Assembly (NCBI GenBank): GCA_018822545.1
Contig: JAHJKA010000049.1
Coordinates: 19,777-83,776 of the forward strand
DNA from: Pseudomonadota bacterium
GTDB taxonomy: Bacteria > Desulfobacterota > Desulfobulbia > Desulfobulbales > SURF-16
DNA: 64,000 nucleotides
Direction: 5' to 3'
In this document: one piece after another, positions 8,617 through 18,063 of the stretch
Layout of the letters: each line of letters starts with the position of its first letter
Position numbering within the stretch: the stretch's first letter is position 1
Made by a program: the position numbers and the translations under genes
The notes under the pieces: model-generated
Database searches by the model: none
What the model saw: only the letters and a program-made list of their open reading frames with translations
What the model was told of the DNA's origin: nothing

Positions 8617-9675
8617 TCAACAACTGCTCTTTTTTAAGCAAATAAACAGCATTTCCCGAAGCGGCGCTGCCACATCCTCCACCTCGATGTTTATCATGCA
8701 CCGAAAATCTGTCTTGCATTCCCGCTTCAGGCAGGGTTGGCAAGCAAGGTCCTTTTTCACCACCACGGCCTTCGGCGAATAAGGGCCGGTGGCGATATGA
8801 TCCGTGGAGCCGAAAATAGCCACCAGAGGCGTTTGCACAGCAGCACCTACATGCATCAGCCCGGAATCGTTGGTGACAAAGGCATCGCATTGGGCAATGA
8901 GGGCCATGGCCTGGCCCAGTGTTGTTTTACCGGCCAGGCCGCTGATAAACTGGGGCCCGTGGCTGACAATAGTAGCGATACTTGCCGCGTCCGCCTTGGT
9001 GCCGAAAACAACGGCATGGATACCAAACTCCTCGTGGAGGCGGGCACAGAGTTCACCATAGCGTTCAGCAGGCCAACATTTGGCTGGACCAAAGGCTGCG
9101 CCAGGATTGATCCCCAGCAAGGCCTTGCCTCCCACTTCCTCCTTAAACGCCTTGGCCCACTGTGCATCTTCAGGGGTATGCTCTAAAAAAAGCTCATCCG
9201 CACCGCATTTAAGCCCCAAATCCTGCAGAAGGTACTGATAATAATGGACCTGATGCAACTGGCGCACCTCGGGGCAGATCGTGATCCCGGGCTTCAGGAA
9301 AAGCGACCTGCCGTCCCGACGATATCCAGCCCGAAGCGGGATACCGGCAAGCCAGACCAGAAACGCGGCCTTAAACGCATTTTGCAGAAGAATGGCGCAG
9401 TCAAATTTCTGCTGTTTCAGCTCAGCAGCCAAACGCCATAAGCCCTTAAAGCCTTTATGGACACCAGCCGTATCATAGATCATGATCTCATCGACATGGG
9501 GGCTGGCCCGGAAAACATCAGCCACCCAGGGATAGGCCAGCATGGTGATATGGGCATCCGGGAAATTCTCCCTGATGGTGCGCACTGCCGGCGTGGTCAT
9601 GATGGCATCGCCGATCCAGTTTGTTGAACGCACCAGAATCTTTTTTGGTTGCATGGCGGGTAAAGAAAAGGACAT
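8617..9675 (-). CDS. waaF: WaaF/RfaF, ADP-heptose:LPS heptosyltransferase II
   Basis: A glycosyltransferase family 9 enzyme that adds heptose to the lipopolysaccharide inner core in the cytoplasm. At 352 residues it has family length. The N-terminal motif KILVRSTNWIGDAIMT is typical of heptosyltransferase II. The C-terminal nucleotide-sugar site VTNDSGLMHVGAA with IFGSTDH is present, as is the Cys-rich segment CQPCLKREC. A GGGAAG lies ahead of the ATG; the Met at codon 8 is an alternative start. It shows that the host has an LPS outer membrane. No other LPS genes are adjacent, so it appears dispersed. Confidence 0.92.
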   Translation of the reverse strand: MSFSLPAMQPKKILVRSTNWIGDAIMTTPAVRTIRENFPDAHITMLAYPWVADVFRASPHVDEIMIYDTAGVHKGFKGLWRLAAELKQQKFDCAILLQNAFKAAFLVWLAGIPLRAGYRRDGRSLFLKPGITICPEVRQLHQVHYYQYLLQDLGLKCGADELFLEHTPEDAQWAKAFKEEVGGKALLGINPGAAFGPAKCWPAERYGELCARLHEEFGIHAVVFGTKADAASIATIVSHGPQFISGLAGKTTLGQAMALIAQCDAFVTNDSGLMHVGAAVQTPLVAIFGSTDHIATGPYSPKAVVVKKDLACQPCLKRECKTDFRCMINIEVEDVAAPLREMLFICLKKSSC

Positions 9676-9744
9676 CTATAGTATCTTCCCTGTGATATTT
9701 ATGAAAAAAAGAATCGCCAACTCTGCTGAATTTACAGGGTCATG

Positions 9745-12114
9745 TCAAGACTTTTCGGGAGAAAGGGCGTTGTCCGCCAGAGGCAGAGCGTCCGAATCGG
9801 TGGCCTGTTCACGGCATGCTCCCGTAAGCTCGCAGAAGGCGCCGGTCTTGCCGATGACATGGAGGATGTCCCCCGGCTCAATAATGAAATAAGGGGGCGG
9901 TGAGGTTATCTGCTGTTCGCCGCGCTGGATACCAAGCACGGTGATGCCGTAACGCTTACGGAGGTTGGCCCCGGCCAGATTCTTCTTGTTTAACTCGCAG
10001 TCATGCCCGACATAGATCGTGTCAATCTTGACCTCAGCGCTGGTGCCAAGGTCACTGTCTGCCTTGCCTTTCTCTTGAGCAAACAGGCGACGGGCCGCAT
10101 TGACCTGCTCCTTTTCACCAAACAGAAACAGCTGATCAAAGGGAAAGATCATGGTATCGGCGCTTGGATTATAGTGAACATAGCTGTGACGTGATACACC
10201 GATAATCGTTGCCCCTGTAAGACCACGAATATTGAGTTCGCCTATTTTCAGGCCACAGGCCATGGAGTCAACCCCGATTTCAACCTCATTTATATGGACT
10301 GGCCATGGATAGCGCCGGGCAATTTCACTTACCTGTCGGTGCCTTTCCACCTCTTCTAAAGTCAACTGTTCCTCAAAACTTTTCATGAAAAACGTTTCAA
10401 TGCGGCTATCCAAACGCCTGATGCGCTGCCAGAAAAAAAGCAGCGCACCCAGGCTCACCAGTAGAAAGGCCACCAAGGCCGTACCCTGCGGCATATACGA
10501 GGCTGCCAGGGAAAAATAAAAGGCCGCCACCAGGGTGATAACCGCCACGGACACCACAGCATGGAGCAGGCGGAGAAACCGTCGTTCAATTTGTTTAAGA
10601 ATGTCAATATTGGCAAAGGCCGCCTCGGTCACCATGACCACCAAGTCATCAATATTACGGACGATTGCCGAACCAAAGGGCAGCAGGGCAATGGCGGCCA
10701 GCAGCCAGATGGCCAGGGAAAGCCAGCCACTATACGCAGCATAGCGCGGCACGTTGCCGGCAAAATCCACCAGGAAATAGGCAGTGATCATCAGACCAGT
10801 CATCAGAATGATATAAAAAATGATAGCAAGCAGGGGGCGACGGATAAGGGCCAAGAGCTCATTGCGGCTGAGACGCAGCTGCAGCCCCTCAAAGAGGGTT
10901 TCATAATACCGATGAAAGGTAACCAGCAACCGCGGTAGTCTCTTGGCAGTATGCTCGATCAACGGCTCGACATTGGAGGCGAGCAGCTGACTCAGTATGG
11001 CGCTGAGGACGGAAACTCCCACGGCAATGGTCATGAAACTGGGGTCTGCAACCTTTAGATTAATGGCCAAGGCAACGATGATGAAACTGAACTCACCGAT
11101 CTGCGCCTTCACCACCGCCGCCCGGAAACTGGTATCGGTCTTCTGGCCGACTAAAACCAACCCCAACCAGACGCTGGCAATCTTGACCACCACCACCATC
11201 AGCCCCATACCGACGATGGCAGGCCAGATATCAACAATAAGCCGGGGCTGAATAAGAATACCGATGGAGACAAAGAACACCGCAGTAAACACATTGCGCA
11301 ACGGCTCCACGGCATGCTCAATTTTTTTTATGAGTTTCGACTGCGACAGGATAGAACCTGCCAAAAAAGCGCCGAGGGCCTCGGAGAAATGAAACTTCAC
11401 CGCCAGCAGACTGACCGCCAGAACAAAGGCCACCGCACTTAAGGTAATCAGCTCTTCGCTGCCCTGACGGTCGAGAAAATTAATAACCTTGGGCGACAAT
11501 AACTTGCCCAGGTAATAAATCCCCACCACAAACACCAGGATGAGAAAGGCAACCTTGGCAATGGCCATAAAACTGACCACCGAGGAAACGGCAACGCCGG
11601 AGAGCACCACCAGCATGGTGATGGCCAGAATATCTTCAAAAATAAGAATACCCACTGCCATCTGTCCATGGGGCGTATCCAGACTTTTGAGGTCACGGAG
11701 GATGGAAATGGTCACCATGGACGAACTGATGGCGAGCAGGCACCCGAGAAAAAGGCCAAAAAGCGAGCCCTGCTTGAAAAGCGGCGCGATCTGCAAACCG
11801 ATAAAGACAAAAAGAGCCGTCTGCAAAACAACAGCACTCAAGGAGGGCAGCAGCACCTGGCGCATGCGCTTCAGATCAAACTCCATGCCGATATAAAACA
11901 TCAAAAAAATGATGCCAAGCTGGGCCAGCTGCTCAATATTGTGGATATCGCTGATCGGCGACGCGGCAAAGAGATTGGGCCCCACCAAGAGACCACTGGC
12001 AATATAGCCGAGAAAGACAGGCCACTGCAGTTTGCTGAAAACGAGGCTGACCAGGGCGGCGCAGAGCAGCACCAGGGTAAAATCGTTGACCAGACCAATC
12101 TCATGCATTGCCAT
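9745..12114 (-). CDS. CPA2-type cation:proton antiporter with two RCK-C domains
   Basis: A KefB/YbaL-like monovalent cation:proton antiporter of the inner membrane, 789 residues. Residues 1-390 contain about 12 hydrophobic helices with the CPA2 signature FLMFYIGMEFD and the EALGAFLAGSIL segment. A second helical region (about 420-560) follows. The cytoplasmic tail holds two TrkA-C/RCK-C-like ligand modules, near residues 600-680 and 705-775 (GDILHVIGKTGA). I see no NAD-binding RCK-N domain, unlike classical KefB/KefC. The second Met (12108) is better spaced from AGAGG than the first. The next gene upstream on the same strand is also an antiporter, 63 bp away, so the two may be co-expressed for pH or potassium homeostasis. 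Confidence 0.87.
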   Translation of the reverse strand: MAMHEIGLVNDFTLVLLCAALVSLVFSKLQWPVFLGYIASGLLVGPNLFAASPISDIHNIEQLAQLGIIFLMFYIGMEFDLKRMRQVLLPSLSAVVLQTALFVFIGLQIAPLFKQGSLFGLFLGCLLAISSSMVTISILRDLKSLDTPHGQMAVGILIFEDILAITMLVVLSGVAVSSVVSFMAIAKVAFLILVFVVGIYYLGKLLSPKVINFLDRQGSEELITLSAVAFVLAVSLLAVKFHFSEALGAFLAGSILSQSKLIKKIEHAVEPLRNVFTAVFFVSIGILIQPRLIVDIWPAIVGMGLMVVVVKIASVWLGLVLVGQKTDTSFRAAVVKAQIGEFSFIIVALAINLKVADPSFMTIAVGVSVLSAILSQLLASNVEPLIEHTAKRLPRLLVTFHRYYETLFEGLQLRLSRNELLALIRRPLLAIIFYIILMTGLMITAYFLVDFAGNVPRYAAYSGWLSLAIWLLAAIALLPFGSAIVRNIDDLVVMVTEAAFANIDILKQIERRFLRLLHAVVSVAVITLVAAFYFSLAASYMPQGTALVAFLLVSLGALLFFWQRIRRLDSRIETFFMKSFEEQLTLEEVERHRQVSEIARRYPWPVHINEVEIGVDSMACGLKIGELNIRGLTGATIIGVSRHSYVHYNPSADTMIFPFDQLFLFGEKEQVNAARRLFAQEKGKADSDLGTSAEVKIDTIYVGHDCELNKKNLAGANLRKRYGITVLGIQRGEQQITSPPPYFIIEPGDILHVIGKTGAFCELTGACREQATDSDALPLADNALSPEKS

Positions 12115-12176
12115 AAACCTCTAAAGTTTTATCCCAACCTGCCGGAGAGTGAGCCACAGTGTCCTTTGCCATTTTT

Positions 12177-14030
12177 TTAGCTCGTCTTGGAGCACAAGGG
12201 GTTGCGCCCAGCTTCCTTAACCGGCAGAGCACTATCTTCTTCCGGTGGCACCAGACCAAGCACAATCCAGTTGGCCTGGGGATTGGGCTGTTTCTCCACG
12301 GTAAAAATTTCCAGGGAACCACCTGGGGTGAGGGCAAAGAGGGGAATTGTGCTGCCGTGGTTGCTGTGAAGATACTCTGCAAAGGTAAAGCTTTCTGTAA
12401 GCTTAGTGCTGCGGATAGTCCAGCCCTGATGCAGGGCAGCCATTAGGGAAGAAAAGCTCACCTCTTTGCCAAAAAGAATGGGCCATTTTCGCGACGATGC
12501 CGCCTTCCTGTCCGCAGAAATCTCCTTATCCTTCTCGGTTTGCAGGGCATAAACCGCATTATAACCTAGCTCCATCCGGTAATGCAGGCACGACAACGAG
12601 TTTAATGATCCACGGGGCGACAGTCCCAGCATCCGGCCGATACCGACCAGATCAAGATGCCGACCGGCATGCTCAGAAACGGGCTGGCCATAATAGGTCG
12701 GCAACCCCTCCATGCGCGCCATGCTGATCTTCTCCCAGCTGGTATCAACCAGCAATACCCGGAACCCCTCCTGCTGTAAGGCCTTGCCAACCGCCCGGGC
12801 CAAGAGATTGGCGCCAACAATCAGAAATCCCTTCGGGTCAGGCTCAGCCACACCGAGCCACCTGGCAATGAACCCGGCTGTGGCGCTCTGCAATCCCACG
12901 GTACCGATGATCACCATGAAGGTCAGGGGCACCAAAAGGGGGGCCTCGACATAGCCGGTCTGCTCCAACCTTATGGCAAAAAGGGCTGAGATAGCCGCTG
13001 CCACGATACCCCGGGGGGCGATCCATGCCAAAAGATGTCGCTCCGGCCAGCTCAGCTTTGAGCCAAAGGACGAAATGACGACACTCAAGGGCCGCGACAG
13101 AAACTGGATGGAAAGAAAGACAAAAAGAGCAGGCCAGCCAAGCCTGACAAACATCTCGAAATCCACCCGAGCGGCCAGAACAATAAAAAGAACGGAGATC
13201 AAAAGGACGCTCAGACTCTCTTTAAAATCGATAATTTCATCAATATTGAGATTCTTGGAGTTAGCGAGCCACATGCCCATAACCGTGACGGTGAGCAAGC
13301 CTGATTCATGCTGAAGGGCGTTGGATATCGCAAAGACCATGATGACCACAGCCAGTGTGGAAACATTATGGAGAAATTCCGGCAGCCAGTGCAAACGCAG
13401 CAAGATGCTATAAAGATAGGCAGATACCACACCCAGAACCAGGCCGATGGCGACCATCTTGCCGAAAGCATAGAAAGTATGGCCCAGGGCGTTGCTGCCG
13501 GAGCCAAGCAGAATAAATTCATAAACCAAAACGGCCAGGGTGGCGCCGATGGGGTCAATGACAATACCTTCCCAACGCAGGATATTGGCCACCGATGCAC
13601 TTGGTCTGACCGTGCGCAGCAGCGGTACAATCACGGTGGGCCCAGTGACCATGGTTATGGCACCAAAGAGAAATGATATTTCCCAGGAAAAACTCAAGGC
13701 ATAATGGGTAGTTATCGAGGTAATCAGCAGGGTAATAAGGCCGCCGATGGAGACCATGTTACGAATTACCCTGCGGAGCCCGGCGATCTCGTGAAATTTC
13801 AGCGTCAGGCTGCCTTCAAAAAGAATAATGGCAACCGAAAGGGAGATAAACGGAAAGAGCAGATCACCAAACAGGGCATCGGAGTCAAGCCAGCCAAACA
13901 CCGGCCCGGCAACGATACCACCGCAGAGCAGAAAGAGAATGGCCGGCAGCTTCACCCGCCAGGCCAACCATTGACAAAAGATTCCGGCAAAAACAACCAG
14001 GGAAAGTATTAACGCCTTATCTGCGACCAT
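12177..14030 (-). CDS. CPA1/NhaP-type sodium(potassium):proton antiporter with TrkA-N-like domain
   Basis: 617 residues. Residues 1-385 form a 12-helix Na+/H+ exchanger domain with CPA1 features (IILFEGSLTLKF, the VTGPTVIVPLL motif in place of the usual GPTD, and a conserved segment around AWIAPRGIVAAA). After it comes a Rossmann-like TrkA-N segment beginning at KGFLIVGANLLARAVGKAL (about residue 405), which would sense NAD(H). A C-terminal module of unknown fold follows. GGGGAAGG precedes the ATG at good spacing. It is the first gene of a two-antiporter unit reading away from rpsB, so its promoter should lie within 14031-14200. Confidence 0.88.
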   Translation of the reverse strand: MVADKALILSLVVFAGIFCQWLAWRVKLPAILFLLCGGIVAGPVFGWLDSDALFGDLLFPFISLSVAIILFEGSLTLKFHEIAGLRRVIRNMVSIGGLITLLITSITTHYALSFSWEISFLFGAITMVTGPTVIVPLLRTVRPSASVANILRWEGIVIDPIGATLAVLVYEFILLGSGSNALGHTFYAFGKMVAIGLVLGVVSAYLYSILLRLHWLPEFLHNVSTLAVVIMVFAISNALQHESGLLTVTVMGMWLANSKNLNIDEIIDFKESLSVLLISVLFIVLAARVDFEMFVRLGWPALFVFLSIQFLSRPLSVVISSFGSKLSWPERHLLAWIAPRGIVAAAISALFAIRLEQTGYVEAPLLVPLTFMVIIGTVGLQSATAGFIARWLGVAEPDPKGFLIVGANLLARAVGKALQQEGFRVLLVDTSWEKISMARMEGLPTYYGQPVSEHAGRHLDLVGIGRMLGLSPRGSLNSLSCLHYRMELGYNAVYALQTEKDKEISADRKAASSRKWPILFGKEVSFSSLMAALHQGWTIRSTKLTESFTFAEYLHSNHGSTIPLFALTPGGSLEIFTVEKQPNPQANWIVLGLVPPEEDSALPVKEAGRNPLCSKTS

Positions 14031-14425
14031 AAAAAAAACCTTCCCCTTGACCCACCCACAACATATGTTAACAAAAATCCAAACAGACTGAAATTATTAG
14101 CCCTTATCGGTGAATTATCCAACACTAATTTCAATATGCGCCATTGAGCCCTGAAACGAAGGCAAACAGGACAAGAATTTACCGTTTATCACCTTGCAAT
14201 CTTGGTCATTGAGTGGTAAAAGGTCTTGTTTTTCAATGTCAAAATACACCTGCAAAGCCTGCACTTAAAGCCATCCGCTTTAAAACATCGCTAAACAGTG
14301 TAGAGCGACTCAAACCTCGCACATCCCTGCAAAGACCCTTTGGTGCCTGCCCCCTCTCCTTCCGGAGATTAAGGAAAACAGGTTGGGCATGGGATGGATG
14401 AACAACCAAAATTGGAGATTTACCC
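14031..14425. promoter_or_regulatory. divergent intergenic region and rpsB promoter/leader
   Basis: About 395 bp without a gene separates the antiporter from rpsB. A sigma-70-like promoter for rpsB is visible: TTGCAA at 14194-14199, a 17-bp spacer, then TAAAAG at 14217-14222. That leaves an mRNA leader of about 195 nt, which is long enough for autoregulation by S2; I could not identify a specific S2-binding structure by eye. GGAG at 14414-14417 is the ribosome-binding site. Confidence 0.5.
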
Positions 14426-15190
14426 ATGAGTAACATTAAAATGAAAGAGATGCTGGCTGCTGGCATGCATTTTGGTCATCAGACCAGACGCTGGAACCCT
14501 AAGATGAAACCGTATATTTTCGGGGCCCGCAACAAAATCTATGTCATCAACCTTGACAAAACCCTGCCCCTTTTCAACAAGGCCTATGAATTCATCGCCA
14601 ACACCGTAGCTGACGGTGGCACCGTCATGTTCGTCGGCACCAAGCGCCAGGCCCAGGAAACCATCAAGGAAGAAGCCAAGCGCTGCGGCATGTTTTATAT
14701 TAATCACCGCTGGCTCGGTGGCATGATGACCAATTTCCAGACCATCAAGCAGTCCGTTGACCGCATGAAGAAAATCCAGAACATGCAAGAAGACGGCACC
14801 ATCACCCAATATAAGAAAAAAGAAGCACTAATGATGAAAAAAGACCTGATTAAGCTCCAGCGCAACCTGGGCGGTATTCAGGACATGAAGGGTCTGCCTT
14901 CTGCCATCTTCGTCATTGACCCAAAGCGTGAGAACATCGCCGTTGATGAGGCGCAAAGATTAGGAATTCCCGTTGTTGCCATTACCGACACCAACTGCGA
15001 TCCTGACCGTATTGACTACATCATCCCCAGCAACGACGACGCCATCAAATCCATCAAGCTGATTACCAGCAAGATGGCTGATGCGGTTCTGGCCGGCAAG
15101 GCCCGTCGCGGTGAAGCTGTTGAGACAAACGAGGATCTGGCCGCTGCGATGACAGCAGCCAATACCGAGGCGCCTCAGGCCGAAGCTTAA
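14426..15190 (+). CDS. rpsB: ribosomal protein S2
   Basis: The 254-residue protein matches S2 through its length, the opening [20 protein letters not shown], the [11 protein letters not shown] segment and PSAIFVIDP. It is a structural protein of the 30S head/body junction. It starts the conserved rpsB-tsf-pyrH-frr block. A strong hairpin terminator lies between it and tsf, which suggests partial termination that sets the S2:EF-Ts ratio. The C-terminal 25 residues are Ala/Glu-rich, as is common. Confidence 0.98.
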   Translation: MSNIKMKEMLAAGMHFGHQTRRWNPKMKPYIFGARNKIYVINLDKTLPLFNKAYEFIANTVADGGTVMFVGTKRQAQETIKEEAKRCGMFYINHRWLGGMMTNFQTIKQSVDRMKKIQNMQEDGTITQYKKKEALMMKKDLIKLQRNLGGIQDMKGLPSAIFVIDPKRENIAVDEAQRLGIPVVAITDTNCDPDRIDYIIPSNDDAIKSIKLITSKMADAVLAGKARRGEAVETNEDLAAAMTAANTEAPQAEA

Positions 15191-15213
15191 AGCCCCTCCT
15201 CTGCGTACCAAGC

Positions 15214-15253
15214 CGCCCGACTCGTGATCATCTTTTGAGTCGGGCGTTTTTAT
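15214..15253 (+). terminator. intra-operon terminator between rpsB and tsf
   Basis: A perfect 10-bp stem (CGCCCGACTC at 15214-15223 with GAGTCGGGCG at 15237-15246) closes a 13-nt loop and is followed by a T-rich run. It is 24 bp after the rpsB stop and about 65 bp before tsf. Read-through or a second promoter is needed for tsf. Confidence 0.88.
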
Positions 15254-15317
15254 ATTTAAATATGAAAAGCATCTTCTCGCAATCGCAAGCAGGTGCCCAA
15301 GAACAGGATAAAAAGCT

Positions 15318-15911
15318 GTGAAAATTACAAGCCAAATGGTTAAAGAACTCCGCGACAAAACCAACGCGGGAATGATGGATTGCAAGAAGGCCCTTTCTGA
15401 ACATGACGGTGACATGAACAAAGCCGTTGATTACCTGCGCCAAAAAGGATTGGCCGTGGCAGCCAAACGTGCTGATCGCGCCACCAGCGAAGGTATCATT
15501 GAGACCTATATTCATGCCGGCGGCAAACTTGGCGCCATGGTAGAAATTGGCTGCGAGACCGATTTTGTTGCCAAGACCGATGCCTTTATCGCTTTTGCCA
15601 AAGATATCGCCATGCACGTGGCAGCGGCCAACCCCATCAGCCTGGTCCGTGAAGATGTGCCTGCCGAGGTGTTTGAGCGTGAAAAGGCCATTTATATCCA
15701 GCAGGCCCTTGATTCCGGCAAACCCCAGAACATTGCTGAGAAAATGGTCACCGGTAAGATGGACAAGTACTACGCTGAAGTCTGTCTGCTTGAGCAAAAA
15801 TTTGTCAAAGACCCGGATATCACTATCCAGGACATGCTCAACCAGCTCGTTGCTTCCATGGGTGAGAACATCACCATCAAGCGTTTTGCCCGTTTTGCCG
15901 TAGGCGCGTAA
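15318..15911 (+). CDS. tsf: elongation factor Ts (short form)
   Basis: EF-Ts exchanges GDP on EF-Tu. The start is GTG at 15318 with AGGA upstream. The TDFVAKTD motif that contacts EF-Tu and the N-terminal UBA-like module (ELRDKTNAGMMDCKKAL) are intact. At 197 residues it is the compact form found in many bacteria; it lacks the extra core and coiled-coil residues of the 283-residue E. coli protein. It is followed by a terminator at 15931-15970, so pyrH probably starts a new transcript or depends on read-through. Confidence 0.97.
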   Translation: MKITSQMVKELRDKTNAGMMDCKKALSEHDGDMNKAVDYLRQKGLAVAAKRADRATSEGIIETYIHAGGKLGAMVEIGCETDFVAKTDAFIAFAKDIAMHVAAANPISLVREDVPAEVFEREKAIYIQQALDSGKPQNIAEKMVTGKMDKYYAEVCLLEQKFVKDPDITIQDMLNQLVASMGENITIKRFARFAVGA

Positions 15912-15930
15912 TTTATTCTTGCTAGCCCAA

Positions 15931-15970
15931 AGGAGTATGCGGAGGATTTCCTCTGTGTACTCCTTTTTTT
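15931..15970 (+). terminator. Rho-independent terminator after tsf
   Basis: AGGAGTA (15931-15937) pairs with TACTCCT (15958-15964), with a further imperfect inner stem (GGAGG with CCTC). A run of T follows from 15964. Confidence 0.8.
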
Positions 15971-16050
15971 ATGCAAAAATTATCGAGTACGTGCTATTGC
16001 TTCGTTGTTTTTATTGACTGATAAACCGCGCTGATTGCAGGAGGTAGTCC

Positions 16051-16776
16051 ATGACCAAGGCCAAGTTCAAAAGGGTATTGCTCAAACTCTCAGGCGAGGC
16101 CCTGATGGGCGACGAAGAGTATGGCATCAGCACGAAAATTCTGGACTATCTGGCCAAAGAAGTCAAAGAGGTCACTGAGCTCGGCGTCCAAGTGGGCATG
16201 GTTATTGGCGCCGGCAATATATTTCGTGGCGTTTCCGGGGCCTCAAGCGGCATGGACCGGGCCGCCGCCGACAATATGGGCATGCTGGCCACGGTGATGA
16301 ACTCCCTGGCCTTAAAAGATGCCTTAGATAATATCGGCGTTTCCACCGCCGTTCTTTCCGCCATTCCCATGGCAAGTGTCTGTGAGCCTTACTCGCGACT
16401 GCTGGCCCTTGACCATTTCCACCGTGGCGACGCGGTCATCTTTGCCGCCGGCACTGGCAATCCTTATTTCACCACCGATACAGCTGGCGTCCTGCGGGGC
16501 CTTGAGATCAATGCCAATCTTATCTGTAAGGCCACCCGCGTTGATGGGGTTTACGACAAGGATCCACTCAAGTATGATGATGCTGTCAAATTTGACCAGC
16601 TCACCTTCAGCGAGGTACTGCACCGTCGCCTGAAGGTTATGGATGCAGCGGCAATATCCCTGGCCATGGATAACCACCAGAAAATATTAGTTTTTGACCT
16701 TAATATCCCCGGCAATATCAAAAAAGCTGTGTGTGGCAAAAAGATTGGAACTCTTATTAGCGGAGAAAACGAATGA
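16051..16776 (+). CDS. pyrH: UMP kinase
   Basis: Phosphorylates UMP to UDP for RNA and sugar-nucleotide synthesis. The 241-residue protein has the amino-acid-kinase-family opening KRVLLKLSGEALMG, the GAGNIFRG phosphate loop and the TGNPYFTTDTAG segment. A very good AGGAGG precedes the ATG. Its stop overlaps the frr start as ATGA, so the two are translationally coupled. Confidence 0.98.
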   Translation: MTKAKFKRVLLKLSGEALMGDEEYGISTKILDYLAKEVKEVTELGVQVGMVIGAGNIFRGVSGASSGMDRAAADNMGMLATVMNSLALKDALDNIGVSTAVLSAIPMASVCEPYSRLLALDHFHRGDAVIFAAGTGNPYFTTDTAGVLRGLEINANLICKATRVDGVYDKDPLKYDDAVKFDQLTFSEVLHRRLKVMDAAAISLAMDNHQKILVFDLNIPGNIKKAVCGKKIGTLISGENE

Positions 16777-17330
16777 GTAAAGAACTATTGTCAGAAATGG
16801 CCAGCAAGATGGCCAAAAGCATGGAAGCCTTTCGTAACGATCTTTCCAAAATCCGGACAGGCCGAGCTTCCTTATCACTTTTTGACGGGGTCAAGGTTGA
16901 TTCCTACGGGTCCCAGATGCCCCTAAACCAGGTTGCCACCCTGACCATCCCTGAAAGCCGGATGATCGTCATCCAGCCCTGGGACCCTCAGCTCTTACCT
17001 GCCATTGAAAAGGCCATTTTAAAATCAAATTTGGGCCTGACCCCGGCAAGCGACGGCAAAATAATCCGCATTTCCGTACCCCAACTCACTGAGGAACGCC
17101 GCAAGGACTTGGTCAAGCAGGTAAAAAAGACCTGCGAGGATTTCCGCATTAATATTCGCAACTGCCGCCGGGATACCCTTGATCATTTCAAGAAGATGAA
17201 AAAAGACAAGGAGATCTCCGAAGACGACCTCTTTAAATATTCGGATGAGGCCCAGAAGGAAACGGACCGCTTTATCAAGCAGATCGACGATGCTTTGATT
17301 GATAAAGAAAAAGAGGTTATGGAGGTTTAA
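16773..17330 (+). CDS. frr: ribosome recycling factor
   Basis: Works with EF-G to split post-termination ribosomes. It has 185 residues, the exact family length. The RTGRASLSLFDGVKVDSYGS segment and the C-terminal helical QKETDRFIKQIDD motif are typical. The start overlaps the pyrH stop by four bases. Its last codons contain the GGAGG that probably serves uppS. Confidence 0.98.
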   Translation: MSKELLSEMASKMAKSMEAFRNDLSKIRTGRASLSLFDGVKVDSYGSQMPLNQVATLTIPESRMIVIQPWDPQLLPAIEKAILKSNLGLTPASDGKIIRISVPQLTEERRKDLVKQVKKTCEDFRINIRNCRRDTLDHFKKMKKDKEISEDDLFKYSDEAQKETDRFIKQIDDALIDKEKEVMEV

Positions 17331-17337
17331 ATTTCCT

Positions 17338-18063
17338 TTGCAGCTTGACCCGGATAATCTCCCCAAACATATTGCCATCATCATGGATGGCAACGGGCGC
17401 TGGGCTCAGGCCCAGGGACTCATCCGCCTTATGGGCCACAAGGCAGGGGTCAAGGCCGTTAAAGAGATTGTCGAGGCGGCCCGCGAGCTCGCCATTCCTG
17501 TGCTCACCCTCTATGCCTTTTCCACGGAAAACTGGAACCGGCCGCACGACGAAGTCTCCGGCCTTATGACGCTTCTGAAAAACTACCTCAAAAGCGAACT
17601 TGAGGCCATGCTCAAAAACGACATCCAGCTCAGGGCTATTGGCGATCTGCAAAAACTCCCCGCGGATGTCTACGATATCCTCAGCGAAACCATGGAGCGC
17701 ACCAAGGGTAACAAAGCCCTCATCCTCAATCTGGCGCTGAACTACGGCGGTCGCAACGAGCTGGTCCATGCCATTAAAGATATCGGCCGCAAGCTGCTCA
17801 GCGGCAAAGTGCAGGTAGATGATATTTCCGAGGATCTGGTGAATAACCACCTCTACACACGCGGCCTTCCTGACCCGGACCTTCTCATCCGTACCGGTGG
17901 CGAAGCCCGGCTTTCAAACTTTTTACTCTGGCAGTCTTCCTACTCGGAAATCTATTTCACTGACACGCCGTGGCCTGAGTTCAACAAAGAAAGTCTGAAA
18001 AAAGCCATTGCCGATTACCAGCAGCGCCAGCGGCGTTTCGGCAAAACAGGAGAACAGGTATGA
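17338..18063 (+). CDS. uppS: isoprenyl transferase (undecaprenyl diphosphate synthase)
   Basis: Cis-prenyltransferase that makes the C55 lipid carrier for peptidoglycan and LPS. The catalytic motif HIAIIMDGNGRWA is at the N-terminus, followed by FSTENWNRP. The C-terminal RTGGEARLSNFLLWQ and YSEIYFTDTPWPEF signatures are complete. I prefer the TTG at 17338 (241 residues, GGAGG 12 bases upstream) because the protein then begins just before the conserved core. A TTG at 17299 inside frr is the longer alternative. The stop overlaps cdsA as ATGA. Confidence 0.95.
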   Translation: MQLDPDNLPKHIAIIMDGNGRWAQAQGLIRLMGHKAGVKAVKEIVEAARELAIPVLTLYAFSTENWNRPHDEVSGLMTLLKNYLKSELEAMLKNDIQLRAIGDLQKLPADVYDILSETMERTKGNKALILNLALNYGGRNELVHAIKDIGRKLLSGKVQVDDISEDLVNNHLYTRGLPDPDLLIRTGGEARLSNFLLWQSSYSEIYFTDTPWPEFNKESLKKAIADYQQRQRRFGKTGEQV

